Below, in pieces: positions 1 through 5,539 of a stretch of DNA of 5,539 nt (its first letter is position 1; each line of letters begins with the position of its first letter). The notes beneath the pieces were generated by a model that did no database searches, was not told the origin of the DNA, and saw only the letters and a program-made list of their open reading frames with translations. A program made the translations under genes and the position numbers. This DNA comes from an uncultured archaeon (GTDB lineage: Archaea; Halobacteriota; Methanosarcinia; Methanotrichales; Methanotrichaceae): the NCBI GenBank assembly GCA_902385025.1, contig CABMDX010000307.1, positions 1 through 5,539 of the forward strand, written 5' to 3'.

Positions 1-87
1 CCACGAAAGTTCAGGAGCGAAAGTGCCTGGTTGCCGATTACAGATATGCATGGATGTGATTTTGGCTCAGAAGGATGTCTTAGCCAC

Positions 88-95
88 ATAAAAAC
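88..95 (-). terminator. Possible T-tract terminator after truA
   Basis: On the - strand, GTTTTTAT begins about 5 nt after the truA TAG. Short U-runs can suffice for archaeal termination. There is no clear hairpin and the run is only five T, so support is weak. Confidence 0.25.
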
Positions 96-99
96 CTAG

Positions 100-897
100 C
101 TACCTCTCCATCGCCCTCTGCATAGTCCTCGCCACCATCGCCCCCGCCATCCTCTCTTGCACAGTGGATGCCAGCGCCGCAGCCGCCCGCGCCCGGGAAT
201 ACTCATCCACCTGCCAGTCCAGCCCCTCGTAGCCCACATCCATGAGAATGAGGCCCTCCGCAGGAGCCGTTGGAGCGCCGTGGTTTAACTCTGGCCGCAG
301 GAGATTCGAGAACCAGAGCATATCCTTCTGCCCCGAGCCCACCTTCTCCAGAGATCCAACGATCTTTCTGACCATGTTCCATAGAAATCCGCTGGCCCGA
401 ATGTCGAAGATGAACAGCCCATTCTCCTCAGAGATCTCCAGCTTCATGACGGTTTTCACCGTATCCACCTTTGAAGAGGAGAAGTTCCGGAAGTCGTGCT
501 CTCCCAGGAGCAAGTGCGCAGCCGATTGCATCACACCCAGATCCAATCTGGGATGCCAGAGAAGATAGCGGTACTCTCGCCACTGTGCATTCCAGCGCGC
601 GGAAAAGCCTATGGGCGCCACCGCCCAGGCCCATGTCCAGATATCACGCGGAAGCCGCCCGTTCACACACCTGGGACGCGCGAGCTTCGCTTTGTCCTCA
701 TCGATCCAAAAGTCGATCACCTGGCCAAGAGCCGAGACTTTGCGGTCCGTCCTTCCTGCATAGCAAAAGTCGCCATGGATGACGCCAATTTTCTCCAGCG
801 CCTGCCTGACGCGGCAATCGACTGTGACCAGATCAGGCTGACGCTGAAAGCCCCAGTAGCCGTCTCCCAGGTACGCCAGCTTCAAGGCTATTTTCAT
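100..897 (-). CDS. truA: tRNA pseudouridine synthase A (TruA family)
   Basis: The family isomerises uridines in the anticodon stem-loop of tRNAs (classically positions 38-40) to pseudouridine in the cytoplasm. The 265-residue product opens with a TruA-like strand (KIALKLAYLGDGYWGFQRQP). It carries the catalytic motif AGRTDRKVSALGQV at residues 47-60, with Asp51 as the expected nucleophile. A REYRYLL segment lies at about 107-113 and FSSSKVDTV at about 139-147. The conserved second-half motif SGFLWNMVRKIVGSL spans 169-183, and the domain closes near APAEGLILMDVGY (211-223). The last 40 or so residues are an Ala/Arg-rich helical tail beyond the catalytic core. The length is normal for an archaeal TruA. 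The ATG directly follows the TAG of the upstream aconitase-family gene (TAGATG). No strong Shine-Dalgarno is visible before it, so translation probably depends on termination-reinitiation. The stop is TAG. Function is confident by motif; the exact tRNA positions modified are inferred from the family. Confidence 0.95.
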   Translation of the reverse strand: MKIALKLAYLGDGYWGFQRQPDLVTVDCRVRQALEKIGVIHGDFCYAGRTDRKVSALGQVIDFWIDEDKAKLARPRCVNGRLPRDIWTWAWAVAPIGFSARWNAQWREYRYLLWHPRLDLGVMQSAAHLLLGEHDFRNFSSSKVDTVKTVMKLEISEENGLFIFDIRASGFLWNMVRKIVGSLEKVGSGQKDMLWFSNLLRPELNHGAPTAPAEGLILMDVGYEGLDWQVDEYSRARAAAALASTVQERMAGAMVARTMQRAMER

Positions 898-2187
898 CTA
901 AGCTTCTCGGGGGTCGGTGATGTATCCGGTGATGGCGCTGGCTCCGGCGGTGGCTGGAGAGCAGAGATAGACGAAGGCCTTGGGGCTGCCCTGCCTTCCC
1001 ACGAAGTTGCGGTTGGAGGTCGAGAGGCCCCTCTCGCCGGCACCAAGGAGGCCGAAGCTTCCACCCATGCACGGTCCGCAGCAGGCCGATTCAAACATTG
1101 CACCGGCTTCCATGAACATCTCTACTAGACCCGCCCGGAGGCATTTCATGTACTCCTCGCGGCTGGCTGGAACCACGATCATCCGCACGCCCCTCGCCAC
1201 GGGCTCGCCCTTCATGAGGTCGAGTGCCAGCTTGAGGTCCTCGAATCTGCCGTTGGTGCAGGAGCCCAGGAACACCTGATCTATCCTGGTCTCTGGAACC
1301 TGGCTGATGGGCAGCACATTGTCTACGTTATGCGGCATTGCGATCTGCGGCTCAAGGTCAGTAACATTCCAGTGCCTTTTCTCTGCCTTTGCATCCTCAT
1401 CAGTGCGCACGATTCCTTCCTCAATTGCGGCAACATCTTTCACTCGCTCCCGGAGATATTTCAGGGTAACCTCGTCCGGCTCGAAGATGCCTGCCTTGGC
1501 CCCCATCTCGATGGCCATGTTGGAAACCGTCATCCTCTCCGGGATGCTCATTCGTTCTGCTGCCTCTCCCCGAAACTCGCAGGCCAGATAGTTGGCGCCA
1601 TCGGCTCCAATATCCCCAATGATACGCAGCACCACATCCTTCGATGTGACGCGCGCGGGAAGCCTTCCCTCGATCATGAGCTGCAGTGTCTCTGGAACCA
1701 TGAACCAGAGCTTTCCCGTGGCAAAGACCGATGCCATGTCCGTGGAGCCTACGCCCGTAGCAAAGGCTCCGAAGGCCCCGTAGGTGCAGGTGTGCGAATC
1801 CGTCCCAACTATTATGTTGCCGGGAAGCACATGTCCCTTCTCGGGCATGACCTGATGGCAGACGCCGCAGAATATATCATAGTTAAGAATATTCTGCTCC
1901 CTGGCAAAGGCACGAAGCAGTATATGATTTTCCGCAGCCTTGAGGCTGTCAGCGGGGACCTGATGATCAAAGAGCATTACGATCTTCCCAGGGTCCCAAA
2001 CCTTGGCATCCCTGCCCGCAATCTCATAGAAGCCCTTGATCGCCAGGGGTCCGGTGATATCGTGGATCATGGCGGCGTCAATATTCGCCATGACGAACTC
2101 GCCAGATCGCGCCTCTCTCTTTGTCGCTTTGGAGAATATCTTCTCAGACAGGGTTTGGCCACTCATGGGAAGGGCCATTTCATCCAT
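898..2187 (-). CDS. leuC: 3-isopropylmalate dehydratase / homoaconitase large subunit
   Basis: This is an aconitase-superfamily [4Fe-4S] hydro-lyase large subunit. The family isomerises 2-isopropylmalate in leucine synthesis or, as HacA in methanogens, homocitrate-type acids on the way to coenzyme B. The 429-residue product shows [10 protein letters not shown] (42-51), FDHQVPADS (73-81), [20 protein letters not shown] (128-147), the cluster motif GSCTNGR (308-314), CGPC (370-373) and [12 protein letters not shown] (389-400). Cys310, Cys370 and Cys373 are the expected cluster ligands. An extra CGVC lies at 107-110. Length is typical. The small subunit, whose loop decides substrate choice, is not adjacent, so LeuC versus HacA cannot be settled here; the symbol is provisional. 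Met1 has no Shine-Dalgarno. Met8 (2166) gives [10 protein letters not shown], closer to usual family N-termini, and lies about 27 nt from a TATA-like element, so it is a credible alternative start. The truA ATG directly follows the stop. Confidence 0.93.
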   Translation of the reverse strand: MDEMALPMSGQTLSEKIFSKATKREARSGEFVMANIDAAMIHDITGPLAIKGFYEIAGRDAKVWDPGKIVMLFDHQVPADSLKAAENHILLRAFAREQNILNYDIFCGVCHQVMPEKGHVLPGNIIVGTDSHTCTYGAFGAFATGVGSTDMASVFATGKLWFMVPETLQLMIEGRLPARVTSKDVVLRIIGDIGADGANYLACEFRGEAAERMSIPERMTVSNMAIEMGAKAGIFEPDEVTLKYLRERVKDVAAIEEGIVRTDEDAKAEKRHWNVTDLEPQIAMPHNVDNVLPISQVPETRIDQVFLGSCTNGRFEDLKLALDLMKGEPVARGVRMIVVPASREEYMKCLRAGLVEMFMEAGAMFESACCGPCMGGSFGLLGAGERGLSTSNRNFVGRQGSPKAFVYLCSPATAGASAITGYITDPREA

Positions 2188-2188
2188 G

Positions 2189-2197
2189 ATAAATAAA
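2189..2197 (-). promoter_or_regulatory. TATA-like element close to the leuC start
   Basis: On the - strand this reads TTTATTTAT, a TATA-like sequence ending one base before the Met1 codon. Its centre is about 27 nt from the Met8 ATG at 2166. Archaeal TATA boxes centre about 26-27 nt upstream of the transcription start, so, if used, it would give a nearly leaderless mRNA starting at Met8. The competing box is at 2258-2265. Which one is used is not decided by the sequence. Confidence 0.35.
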
Positions 2198-2255
2198 TCT
2201 TAACCCTGGAGAATGGAAAACATCAGCCAAAAACTCTTCAGACCTTTTCAAAGCC

Positions 2256-2263
2256 TTTAAATA
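2256..2263 (+). promoter_or_regulatory. TATA box for trpB2
   Basis: TTTAAATA matches the archaeal TATA consensus TTTAWATA exactly. It is preceded by an A-rich stretch (TTCAAAGCC) that could act as the TFB-recognition element. The predicted transcription start lies near 2284-2288, giving a leader of about 40 nt before the ATG at 2326. The start site is inferred from spacing only. Confidence 0.6.
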
Positions 2264-2265
2264 AA
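2258..2265 (-). promoter_or_regulatory. Alternative TATA-like box for the leuC-truA unit
   Basis: Read on the - strand this is TTTATTTA, within a near-palindrome CTTTAAATAAAG (2255-2266) that also holds the + strand TATA box. A start about 26 nt downstream, near 2235, would give a leader of about 48 nt before Met1 at 2187. Because the element is almost symmetric, one site could serve both directions. Confidence 0.35.
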
Positions 2266-2280
2266 GCTGATAATATCAAC

Positions 2281-2300
2281 GATGTACATAAGATTACATC
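2281..2300. promoter_or_regulatory. Putative TRP-box-like operator
   Basis: This is an inverted repeat GATGTA / TACATC with an 8-nt spacer. Its left arm runs into TGTACA (2283-2288), itself the core of the palindrome ATGTACAT (2282-2289). TGTACA is the TRP box bound by TrpY in Methanothermobacter thermautotrophicus, where TrpY represses the trp operon and trpB2. Here it overlaps the start point predicted from the TATA box, where a bound repressor would block initiation. I noticed no other TGTACA in the window. No TrpY gene can be identified here, so the regulator is inferred. Confidence 0.5.
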
Positions 2301-2313
2301 ATAGCCAGAAGAT

Positions 2314-2317
2314 GGAG
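2314..2317 (+). promoter_or_regulatory. Shine-Dalgarno that favours the ATG start of trpB2
   Basis: GGAG followed by an 8-nt spacer precedes the ATG at 2326. For the in-frame GTG at 2317 the same motif would overlap the start codon, which would not work. This supports starting trpB2 at 2326, giving [13 protein letters not shown], a typical family N-terminus. Confidence 0.6.
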
Positions 2318-2325
2318 TGCCCCTG

Positions 2326-3678
2326 ATGAAGATCAAGTACTTGCTCGACGAGGAAGAGATCCCAAAGAAGTGGTATAACGTAGCCGCCGACATGCCCAGG
2401 CCCCTGGACCCCCCCCTTCATCCGGGGACGCTGAAGCCCCTCAATGCCGCGGATATGGAAATGATCTTTCCCAAGGCGCTCATCCGCCAGGAGATGAGCA
2501 CCGATCGCTGGATAGACATCCCGGAAGAGGTGCGCGACATTTACCGGCTCTGGAGGCCCACGCCGCTTTACCGTGCTGCCGCTCTGGAGAAGGCTCTCAA
2601 GACGCCAGCGAAGATCTACTACAAGTATGAGGGCGTCAGCCCCGCGGGCAGCCATAAGCCCAATACTGCGGTCCCTCAGGCATACTACAATATGCTGGAG
2701 GGCATCGAGCGACTGTCAACTGAGACAGGCGCCGGCCAGTGGGGCTCGGCACTATCTCTCGCCACCTGTCTCTTCGGCCTGAAGTGCACAGTCTACATGG
2801 TTCGCTCCAGCTTCGATAGCAAGCCCTACCGCAAGAGCGCCATGCGCGTATGGGGTGCGGAATGCCTCTCCAGCCCGTCCAGCCGCACAAACTTCGGCAG
2901 GAAGATCCTGTCCGAGATGCCAGATACGCCTGGTTCGCTTGGAATCGCCATCTCTGAAGCGGTGGAGGACGCTGCATCCCATGAGAACACCAACTATGCT
3001 CTCGGATCCGTGCTCAATCATGTTCTTCTCCATCAAACGATCGAGGGACTGGAGCTGAAAAAGCAGTTTGAGATGACTGACGACTATCCGGATATCATGT
3101 ACGGCTGCTGCGGCGGAGGAAGCAACTTCCCGGGAATGGTATTTCCCTTTGTTCCTGATAAGCTGAAAGACAGGAAGGAGCTGCGCATGGTGGCCTGCGA
3201 GCCCTCTGCCTGCCCCAGCCTGACCAAGGGGCTTTATGCCTACGACTTCGGCGATACGGCTGGCATGGCACCGGTGATCAAGATGTTCACGCTGGGCCAT
3301 GACTTCATTCCACCAGGCATTCATGCCGGCGGCCTGCGCTACCATGGCGATGCCCCACTGCTGTGCAATCTAGTGCATGACGGCCTGATCGAGGCCACCT
3401 CCTGCCAGCAGAATGAGGTCTTCGAAGCCGCGACCACATTTGCCAGAAGCGAAGGCATAATTCCTGCACCGGAAGCCGCTCATGCCATCAAGCCTGCCAT
3501 CGATGAAGCCCTGCGCTGCAAGAAGACAGGCGAGAAGAAGACTCTGTTCATCTCCCTGACCGGCCACGGCCACTTCGATCTGGCTGCCTACGACGCCTAC
3601 AATGATGGCAAGCTTGTGGACTACGAGTATCCGGCGGATCTGGTGAAGCAGTCGCTTGCCAATCTGCCAAAGGTCTGA
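2326..3678 (+). CDS. trpB2: Tryptophan synthase beta subunit, TrpB2 type
   Basis: This is a PLP-dependent cytoplasmic enzyme that condenses indole with an activated serine to give tryptophan. TrpB2 proteins usually act without TrpA, and some family members have been shown to use O-phosphoserine, so indole salvage is a likely role. In numbering from the ATG, the product is 450 residues, the long TrpB2 size. It has GSHKPNTA at 108-115 with the Schiff-base lysine at 111, and [11 protein letters not shown] at 133-143 with the catalytic Glu at 133. The PLP phosphate loop CGGGSN is at 262-267. GLRYHGDAP (336-344), typical of TrpB2 rather than TrpB1, follows, then [13 protein letters not shown] (376-388) and LTGHGHFDL (411-419). 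No trpA or other trp gene is adjacent. An in-frame GTG at 2317 would add three residues but lacks a usable Shine-Dalgarno. The TGA stop overlaps the next ATG by one base. A run of eight C (2409-2416) lies inside the frame without breaking it. Confidence 0.95.
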   Translation: MKIKYLLDEEEIPKKWYNVAADMPRPLDPPLHPGTLKPLNAADMEMIFPKALIRQEMSTDRWIDIPEEVRDIYRLWRPTPLYRAAALEKALKTPAKIYYKYEGVSPAGSHKPNTAVPQAYYNMLEGIERLSTETGAGQWGSALSLATCLFGLKCTVYMVRSSFDSKPYRKSAMRVWGAECLSSPSSRTNFGRKILSEMPDTPGSLGIAISEAVEDAASHENTNYALGSVLNHVLLHQTIEGLELKKQFEMTDDYPDIMYGCCGGGSNFPGMVFPFVPDKLKDRKELRMVACEPSACPSLTKGLYAYDFGDTAGMAPVIKMFTLGHDFIPPGIHAGGLRYHGDAPLLCNLVHDGLIEATSCQQNEVFEAATTFARSEGIIPAPEAAHAIKPAIDEALRCKKTGEKKTLFISLTGHGHFDLAAYDAYNDGKLVDYEYPADLVKQSLANLPKV

Positions 3679-4808
3679 TGTCGAAAGGCATCTGCAAGAT
3701 CGGCTTTCTGATCAATCCCATTGCAGGAATGGGCGGCAGTGTGGGCCTGAAAGGCACTGATGGCCTGGCAGAAGCTGCCAGGCAGAAGGGCGCCAGGCCC
3801 CTGGCCCATGATCGGGCTCTGGCATGCCTGCGCGCCCTGGCGCCGGATGTCGATAGCATCCTCTTTTTAACCGCCAGCGGCAGCATGGGCGAGTTGGCTC
3901 TTTCGGAGTGCAACATCAACTATTCGGCATTCTATCAGGCACCCGCTGTTACCGGCTCTGCAGACACAATTGCGGCGTGCCGGATTTTCCTGGAAAAGGG
4001 TGCAAGGCTGCTGATCTTTTGTGGCGGAGACGGGACCGCCAGAGATGTGGCATCCGTGGTAGCGAGACAGATTCCCATCCTCGGCATCCCGGCTGGGGTG
4101 AAGATGCATTCAGGAGTCTTCGCCATCAGCCCCGAGGCGGCAGCGGAGCTGGCGCTGGGCTTTGTTAGAGGTGAGATAAAAGAGAGAGAAACGGAGATCG
4201 TGGATGTGGATGAAGAGCTCTACCGAACTGGAGTGCTGCAGACAAAGCTCTACTGCGCCGCCCGGACACCCTACCAGCCAGTGCTTGTCCAAGAGCGAAA
4301 GAGAATCTACACTTCCGCCAGCGAGGAGGAGTTCAAAGATCAGATAGCTCTCTTTGCCAGCGAGTTCATGAGAGACGGCTCTGCCTATATTCTGGGAGCA
4401 GGCACCACAACCAGCAGAATTGCCGAGCTGCTGGGAGTGAAAAAGACGCTTCTGGGTGTGGATGTGGTCCGGAATGGCAAATTGATCATGCAGGATGCCT
4501 CGGAGAAGGATCTCCTGAAGCTGCTGGAAGAGGAAAAGAGCGTCAAGATCATCGTCAGTCCCATCGGAGCGCAGGGCTTCATCCTGGGCCGGGGAAGCCA
4601 GCAGATAAGCCCCGTCGTGCTGATGCGGGTGGGACTAGAGAACCTGATAGTAGTTGCCACGCCCCATAAGCTGTCAGAGCTTCCCGATCTTCTGGTGGAT
4701 ACGGGCGACAGGGAAGTGGATAAACAGCTTTCAGGCAAGAGGCAGGCAGTCTGCGGCTACCGGATGGCTCAGACCAAAGCGGTAAAAGCGGCGACCTGTC
4801 TGGAATGA
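3678..4808 (+). CDS. ATP-NAD kinase-like protein (COG3199 type)
   Basis: This is a predicted kinase of the NAD kinase/diacylglycerol kinase fold whose physiological substrate is, to my knowledge, not established. The 376-residue product starts with the hallmark IGFLINPIAGMGGSVGLKGTDG segment (8-29). It carries the nucleotide-binding GGDGTARDV at 116-124 and then GIPAGVKMHSGVFA (136-149). The second half holds LGAGTTTSRIAELLG (239-253) and IGAQGFILGRGSQQISP (296-312). VVATPHKLSELP (325-336) and LLVDTGD (338-344) follow near the C-terminus. These blocks match the archaeal/AcoX-like branch, not the shorter housekeeping NAD kinase. The ATG overlaps the trpB2 stop (TGATG), so the proteins are probably made in step, hinting at a linked role in serine, indole or NAD(P) metabolism. 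That link is an inference. The fold assignment is secure; the reaction is not. It contains no signal peptide or membrane segment that I can see. Confidence 0.9.
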   Translation: MSKGICKIGFLINPIAGMGGSVGLKGTDGLAEAARQKGARPLAHDRALACLRALAPDVDSILFLTASGSMGELALSECNINYSAFYQAPAVTGSADTIAACRIFLEKGARLLIFCGGDGTARDVASVVARQIPILGIPAGVKMHSGVFAISPEAAAELALGFVRGEIKERETEIVDVDEELYRTGVLQTKLYCAARTPYQPVLVQERKRIYTSASEEEFKDQIALFASEFMRDGSAYILGAGTTTSRIAELLGVKKTLLGVDVVRNGKLIMQDASEKDLLKLLEEEKSVKIIVSPIGAQGFILGRGSQQISPVVLMRVGLENLIVVATPHKLSELPDLLVDTGDREVDKQLSGKRQAVCGYRMAQTKAVKAATCLE

Positions 4809-4906
4809 TGCCCGGGGAAAGGAGGAAATCATTTCGGGAAACACATGCAAATGTGGAAGAGCTGCAAATGACTGAGTTAGTAAGGATAGCCGTAATATTT
4901 TTATAG
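4805..4906 (+). CDS. Possible 33-residue small ORF or leader peptide
   Basis: Two consecutive ATG codons (4805, 4808) overlap the stop of the kinase-like gene as ATGA and open a 33-codon frame ending in TAG at 4904-4906, four bases before the MarR ATG. The peptide is charged at first (MMPGERRKSF) and ends hydrophobic (RIAVIFL). I recognise no family. The overlap would allow coupled translation. It may equally be a chance frame in a leader region, which is the more conservative reading. Confidence 0.2.
   Translation: MMPGERRKSFRETHANVEELQMTELVRIAVIFL
4820..4825 (+). promoter_or_regulatory. Strong Shine-Dalgarno without an obvious start codon
   Basis: AGGAGG is a strong Shine-Dalgarno sequence, complementary to the CCUCC core of the archaeal 16S rRNA 3' end. 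No ATG, GTG or TTG follows at 5-12 nt. Only ATC (4828) and ATT (4831) lie in range, and they open a frame of about 15 codons. It may be chance, a ribosome standby site, or the remains of a lost gene start. Confidence 0.3.
4842..4870. repeat. Repeat cluster upstream of the MarR gene (candidate operator)
   Basis: A perfect inverted repeat CACATgcaaATGTG lies at 4842-4855. Inside and beyond it, the 8-mer TGCAAATG occurs twice as a direct repeat (4846-4853 and 4863-4870), 17 bp start to start. A further TGCAAA lies at 4929-4934. MarR regulators usually bind short inverted repeats near their own promoters, so this is a candidate autoregulatory site. Function is inferred. Confidence 0.35.
4895..4905 (+). 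promoter_or_regulatory. AT-rich TATA-like / T-tract element before marR
   Basis: The sequence AATATTTTTATA just before the MarR gene can be read two ways. As a TATA box it would place the start near 4926, inside the first codons of the gene as called. As a T5 tract it could end transcription from the trpB2-kinase unit, because archaeal termination often needs only a U-run. The two roles could coexist. Confidence 0.4.
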
Positions 4907-4909
4907 GGC

Positions 4910-5515
4910 ATGAAATGCCAAACCAGAGTGCAAACTACAACAGACAATTCTCTCGTAAGGCTGCGCAAATCCATGGCCCTGATGAATATGGCCATGAACA
5001 GAGTCCTTGGCATAGACCGGGGCAAGAAAAGCGAGCTTTCTCCCATGACACTTTCCATTCTTTATCTCTGCTATTTCAAGAGAATCAAGATGAATGAAAT
5101 AGCAGAGATCTTCAACATCAGCAAATCCACGACAACCGATTACGTCGATCATCTGGAAAGCAAGGGATTCGTCTGCCGCAGGAAAGGCGAATCCGACCGA
5201 CGGGAGATACATATTTTTACCACGCCAAAAGGCAGTGATTTGATACTGAATAAAGAAGAACGGACCAATTCATTCTTGAAGGAATGCCTCTCTCGCCTCA
5301 CAGATGAGGAGCAGGCTCAATTCATCTCCCTCCTTTTCAAGTTTGCGGGAAATGATGATTCTCTGCCCTATGAAACCCTGATCGAAGATCTGATGAAGAG
5401 GCCCTTCTCTGAAAAACCAGAAGCAAGCGCAATGGAACGTGACTGCAAAGACCGATCTCCTGCAATATTCAGAGCCTGCAAATCGAGGCAAAGCAAAGAT
5501 GCAAAGACAAATTGA
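4910..5515 (+). CDS. MarR-family winged-helix transcriptional regulator
   Basis: This is a DNA-binding regulator, expected to be a dimer. The 201-residue product has an N-terminal helical region and a winged helix-turn-helix at about 45-108. Within it MNEIAEIFNISKSTTTDYVD (61-80) forms the HTH with its recognition helix, followed by HLESKGFVCRRKGESDRREI (81-100). The wing has the characteristic DRR at 96-98 and TTPKG at 104-108. A dimerisation helix with LTDEEQAQFISLLFKF (130-145) follows. The last 50 or so residues are a polar, Lys/Arg-rich tail that makes it longer than the usual 140-160 residues. Six cysteines are present (3, 54, 89, 126, 179, 190), but no metal-site pattern is clear. The ATG at 4910 has only a poor AGGG one base upstream. 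GTG at 4928 (codon 7) or ATG at 4973 (codon 22) are alternatives if the TATA-like element at 4895-4905 is the promoter. Ligand unknown. The next gene overlaps its 3' end and is a natural target. Confidence 0.88.
   Translation: MKCQTRVQTTTDNSLVRLRKSMALMNMAMNRVLGIDRGKKSELSPMTLSILYLCYFKRIKMNEIAEIFNISKSTTTDYVDHLESKGFVCRRKGESDRREIHIFTTPKGSDLILNKEERTNSFLKECLSRLTDEEQAQFISLLFKFAGNDDSLPYETLIEDLMKRPFSEKPEASAMERDCKDRSPAIFRACKSRQSKDAKTN
5485..5488 (+). promoter_or_regulatory. Shine-Dalgarno for the gene overlapping the marR end
   Basis: GAGG lies 10 nt before the ATG at 5499 and inside the coding sequence of the regulator. It is an acceptable archaeal Shine-Dalgarno and supports translation of the frame that leaves the window. 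Confidence 0.35.
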
Positions 5516-5539
5516 ATTTCTTGATGCAAGCCCTGCCTC
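5499..5539 (+). CDS. Start of a further gene, cut by the window edge
   Basis: An ATG at 5499, in a different frame from the regulator, reads MQRQIEFLDASPA and stays open to the window edge. It overlaps the last 17 bases of the MarR gene. A GAGG lies 10 nt upstream. Short overlaps of this kind are typical of co-transcribed genes, and a MarR gene often precedes the transporter or enzyme it controls. Only 13 full codons are visible, so no family can be assigned. Confidence 0.45.
   Translation, partial: MQRQIEFLDASPA

Noticed and set aside
1..99. Possible 3' end of a + strand gene converging on truA
   Set aside because: All three + frames are open from the edge for 18-32 codons before a stop (57-59, 89-91, 97-99). 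None gives a recognisable protein, so no choice can be defended.
496..1128. + strand open frame of 210 codons across truA and the end of leuC
   Set aside because: It spans the junction of two well-supported genes on the other strand and shows no recognisable domain.
1330..2196. Long + strand open frame (288 codons) opposite leuC
   Set aside because: It is wholly antisense to a gene with clear aconitase-family motifs. Its product resembles no family I know and has a composition typical of antisense frames in GC-rich DNA.
2752..3345. - strand open frame of 197 codons inside trpB2
   Set aside because: It is antisense to conserved TrpB2 motifs, has no Shine-Dalgarno or promoter evidence, and shows no domain.
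4811..4838. Hairpin terminator formed by CCCG and CGGG around AGGAGG
   Set aside because: The stem is only four base pairs with a loop of about 20 nt and is not followed directly by a T-run, so it is too weak to call.
4579..5058. - strand open frame of 159 codons across the kinase-like gene end and marR start
   Set aside because: It crosses two genes and the spacer on the opposite strand and has no family resemblance; taken as a chance frame.
4910..5515. The MarR-family protein as the TrpY that would read the TRP box
   Set aside because: Only a generic winged helix is visible, with nothing specific to TrpY. Proximity to trpB2 alone is not enough.

Overview
This window looks like chromosomal DNA from a methanogenic euryarchaeon, and the protein styles would fit the Methanothrix/Methanosarcinales area. 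The taxonomy is an inference. It rests on the archaeal TrpB2-type tryptophan synthase, a COG3199-type ATP-NAD kinase-like protein, a LeuC/HacA-type aconitase large subunit, archaeal TATA-like elements in AT-rich spacers, and fairly GC-rich coding DNA. I see no tRNA, rRNA, CRISPR array, transposase or insertion sequence.

Layout: two transcription units diverge from a spacer of about 130 bp (2188-2325). Leftward (- strand) runs the large subunit of 3-isopropylmalate dehydratase or homoaconitase. Its TAG stop directly abuts the ATG of truA (tRNA pseudouridine synthase A), so the two are probably co-transcribed. The matching small subunit is not next to it. Rightward (+ strand) runs trpB2, whose TGA stop overlaps the ATG of a COG3199 kinase-like gene by one base. 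After about 100 bp of leader-like DNA comes a MarR-family regulator, and then the first codons of a further gene that overlaps the regulator's 3' end and leaves the window.

The divergent spacer holds a TATA box matching the archaeal consensus (TTTAAATA, 2256-2263). About 25 nt downstream, over the predicted trpB2 transcription start, lies TGTACA. This is the TRP box recognised by TrpY, which represses trpB2 in Methanothermobacter. Here it sits in a 6-bp inverted repeat.

The most promising leads are the TRP-box-like site, the tight coupling of trpB2 to a kinase-like protein of unknown substrate, and a cluster of TGCAAA(TG) repeats flanking the MarR gene that could be its operators. The 101-bp segment before the MarR gene also carries a strong but apparently ownerless Shine-Dalgarno sequence. 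Most of the window is otherwise ordinary metabolic gene content.
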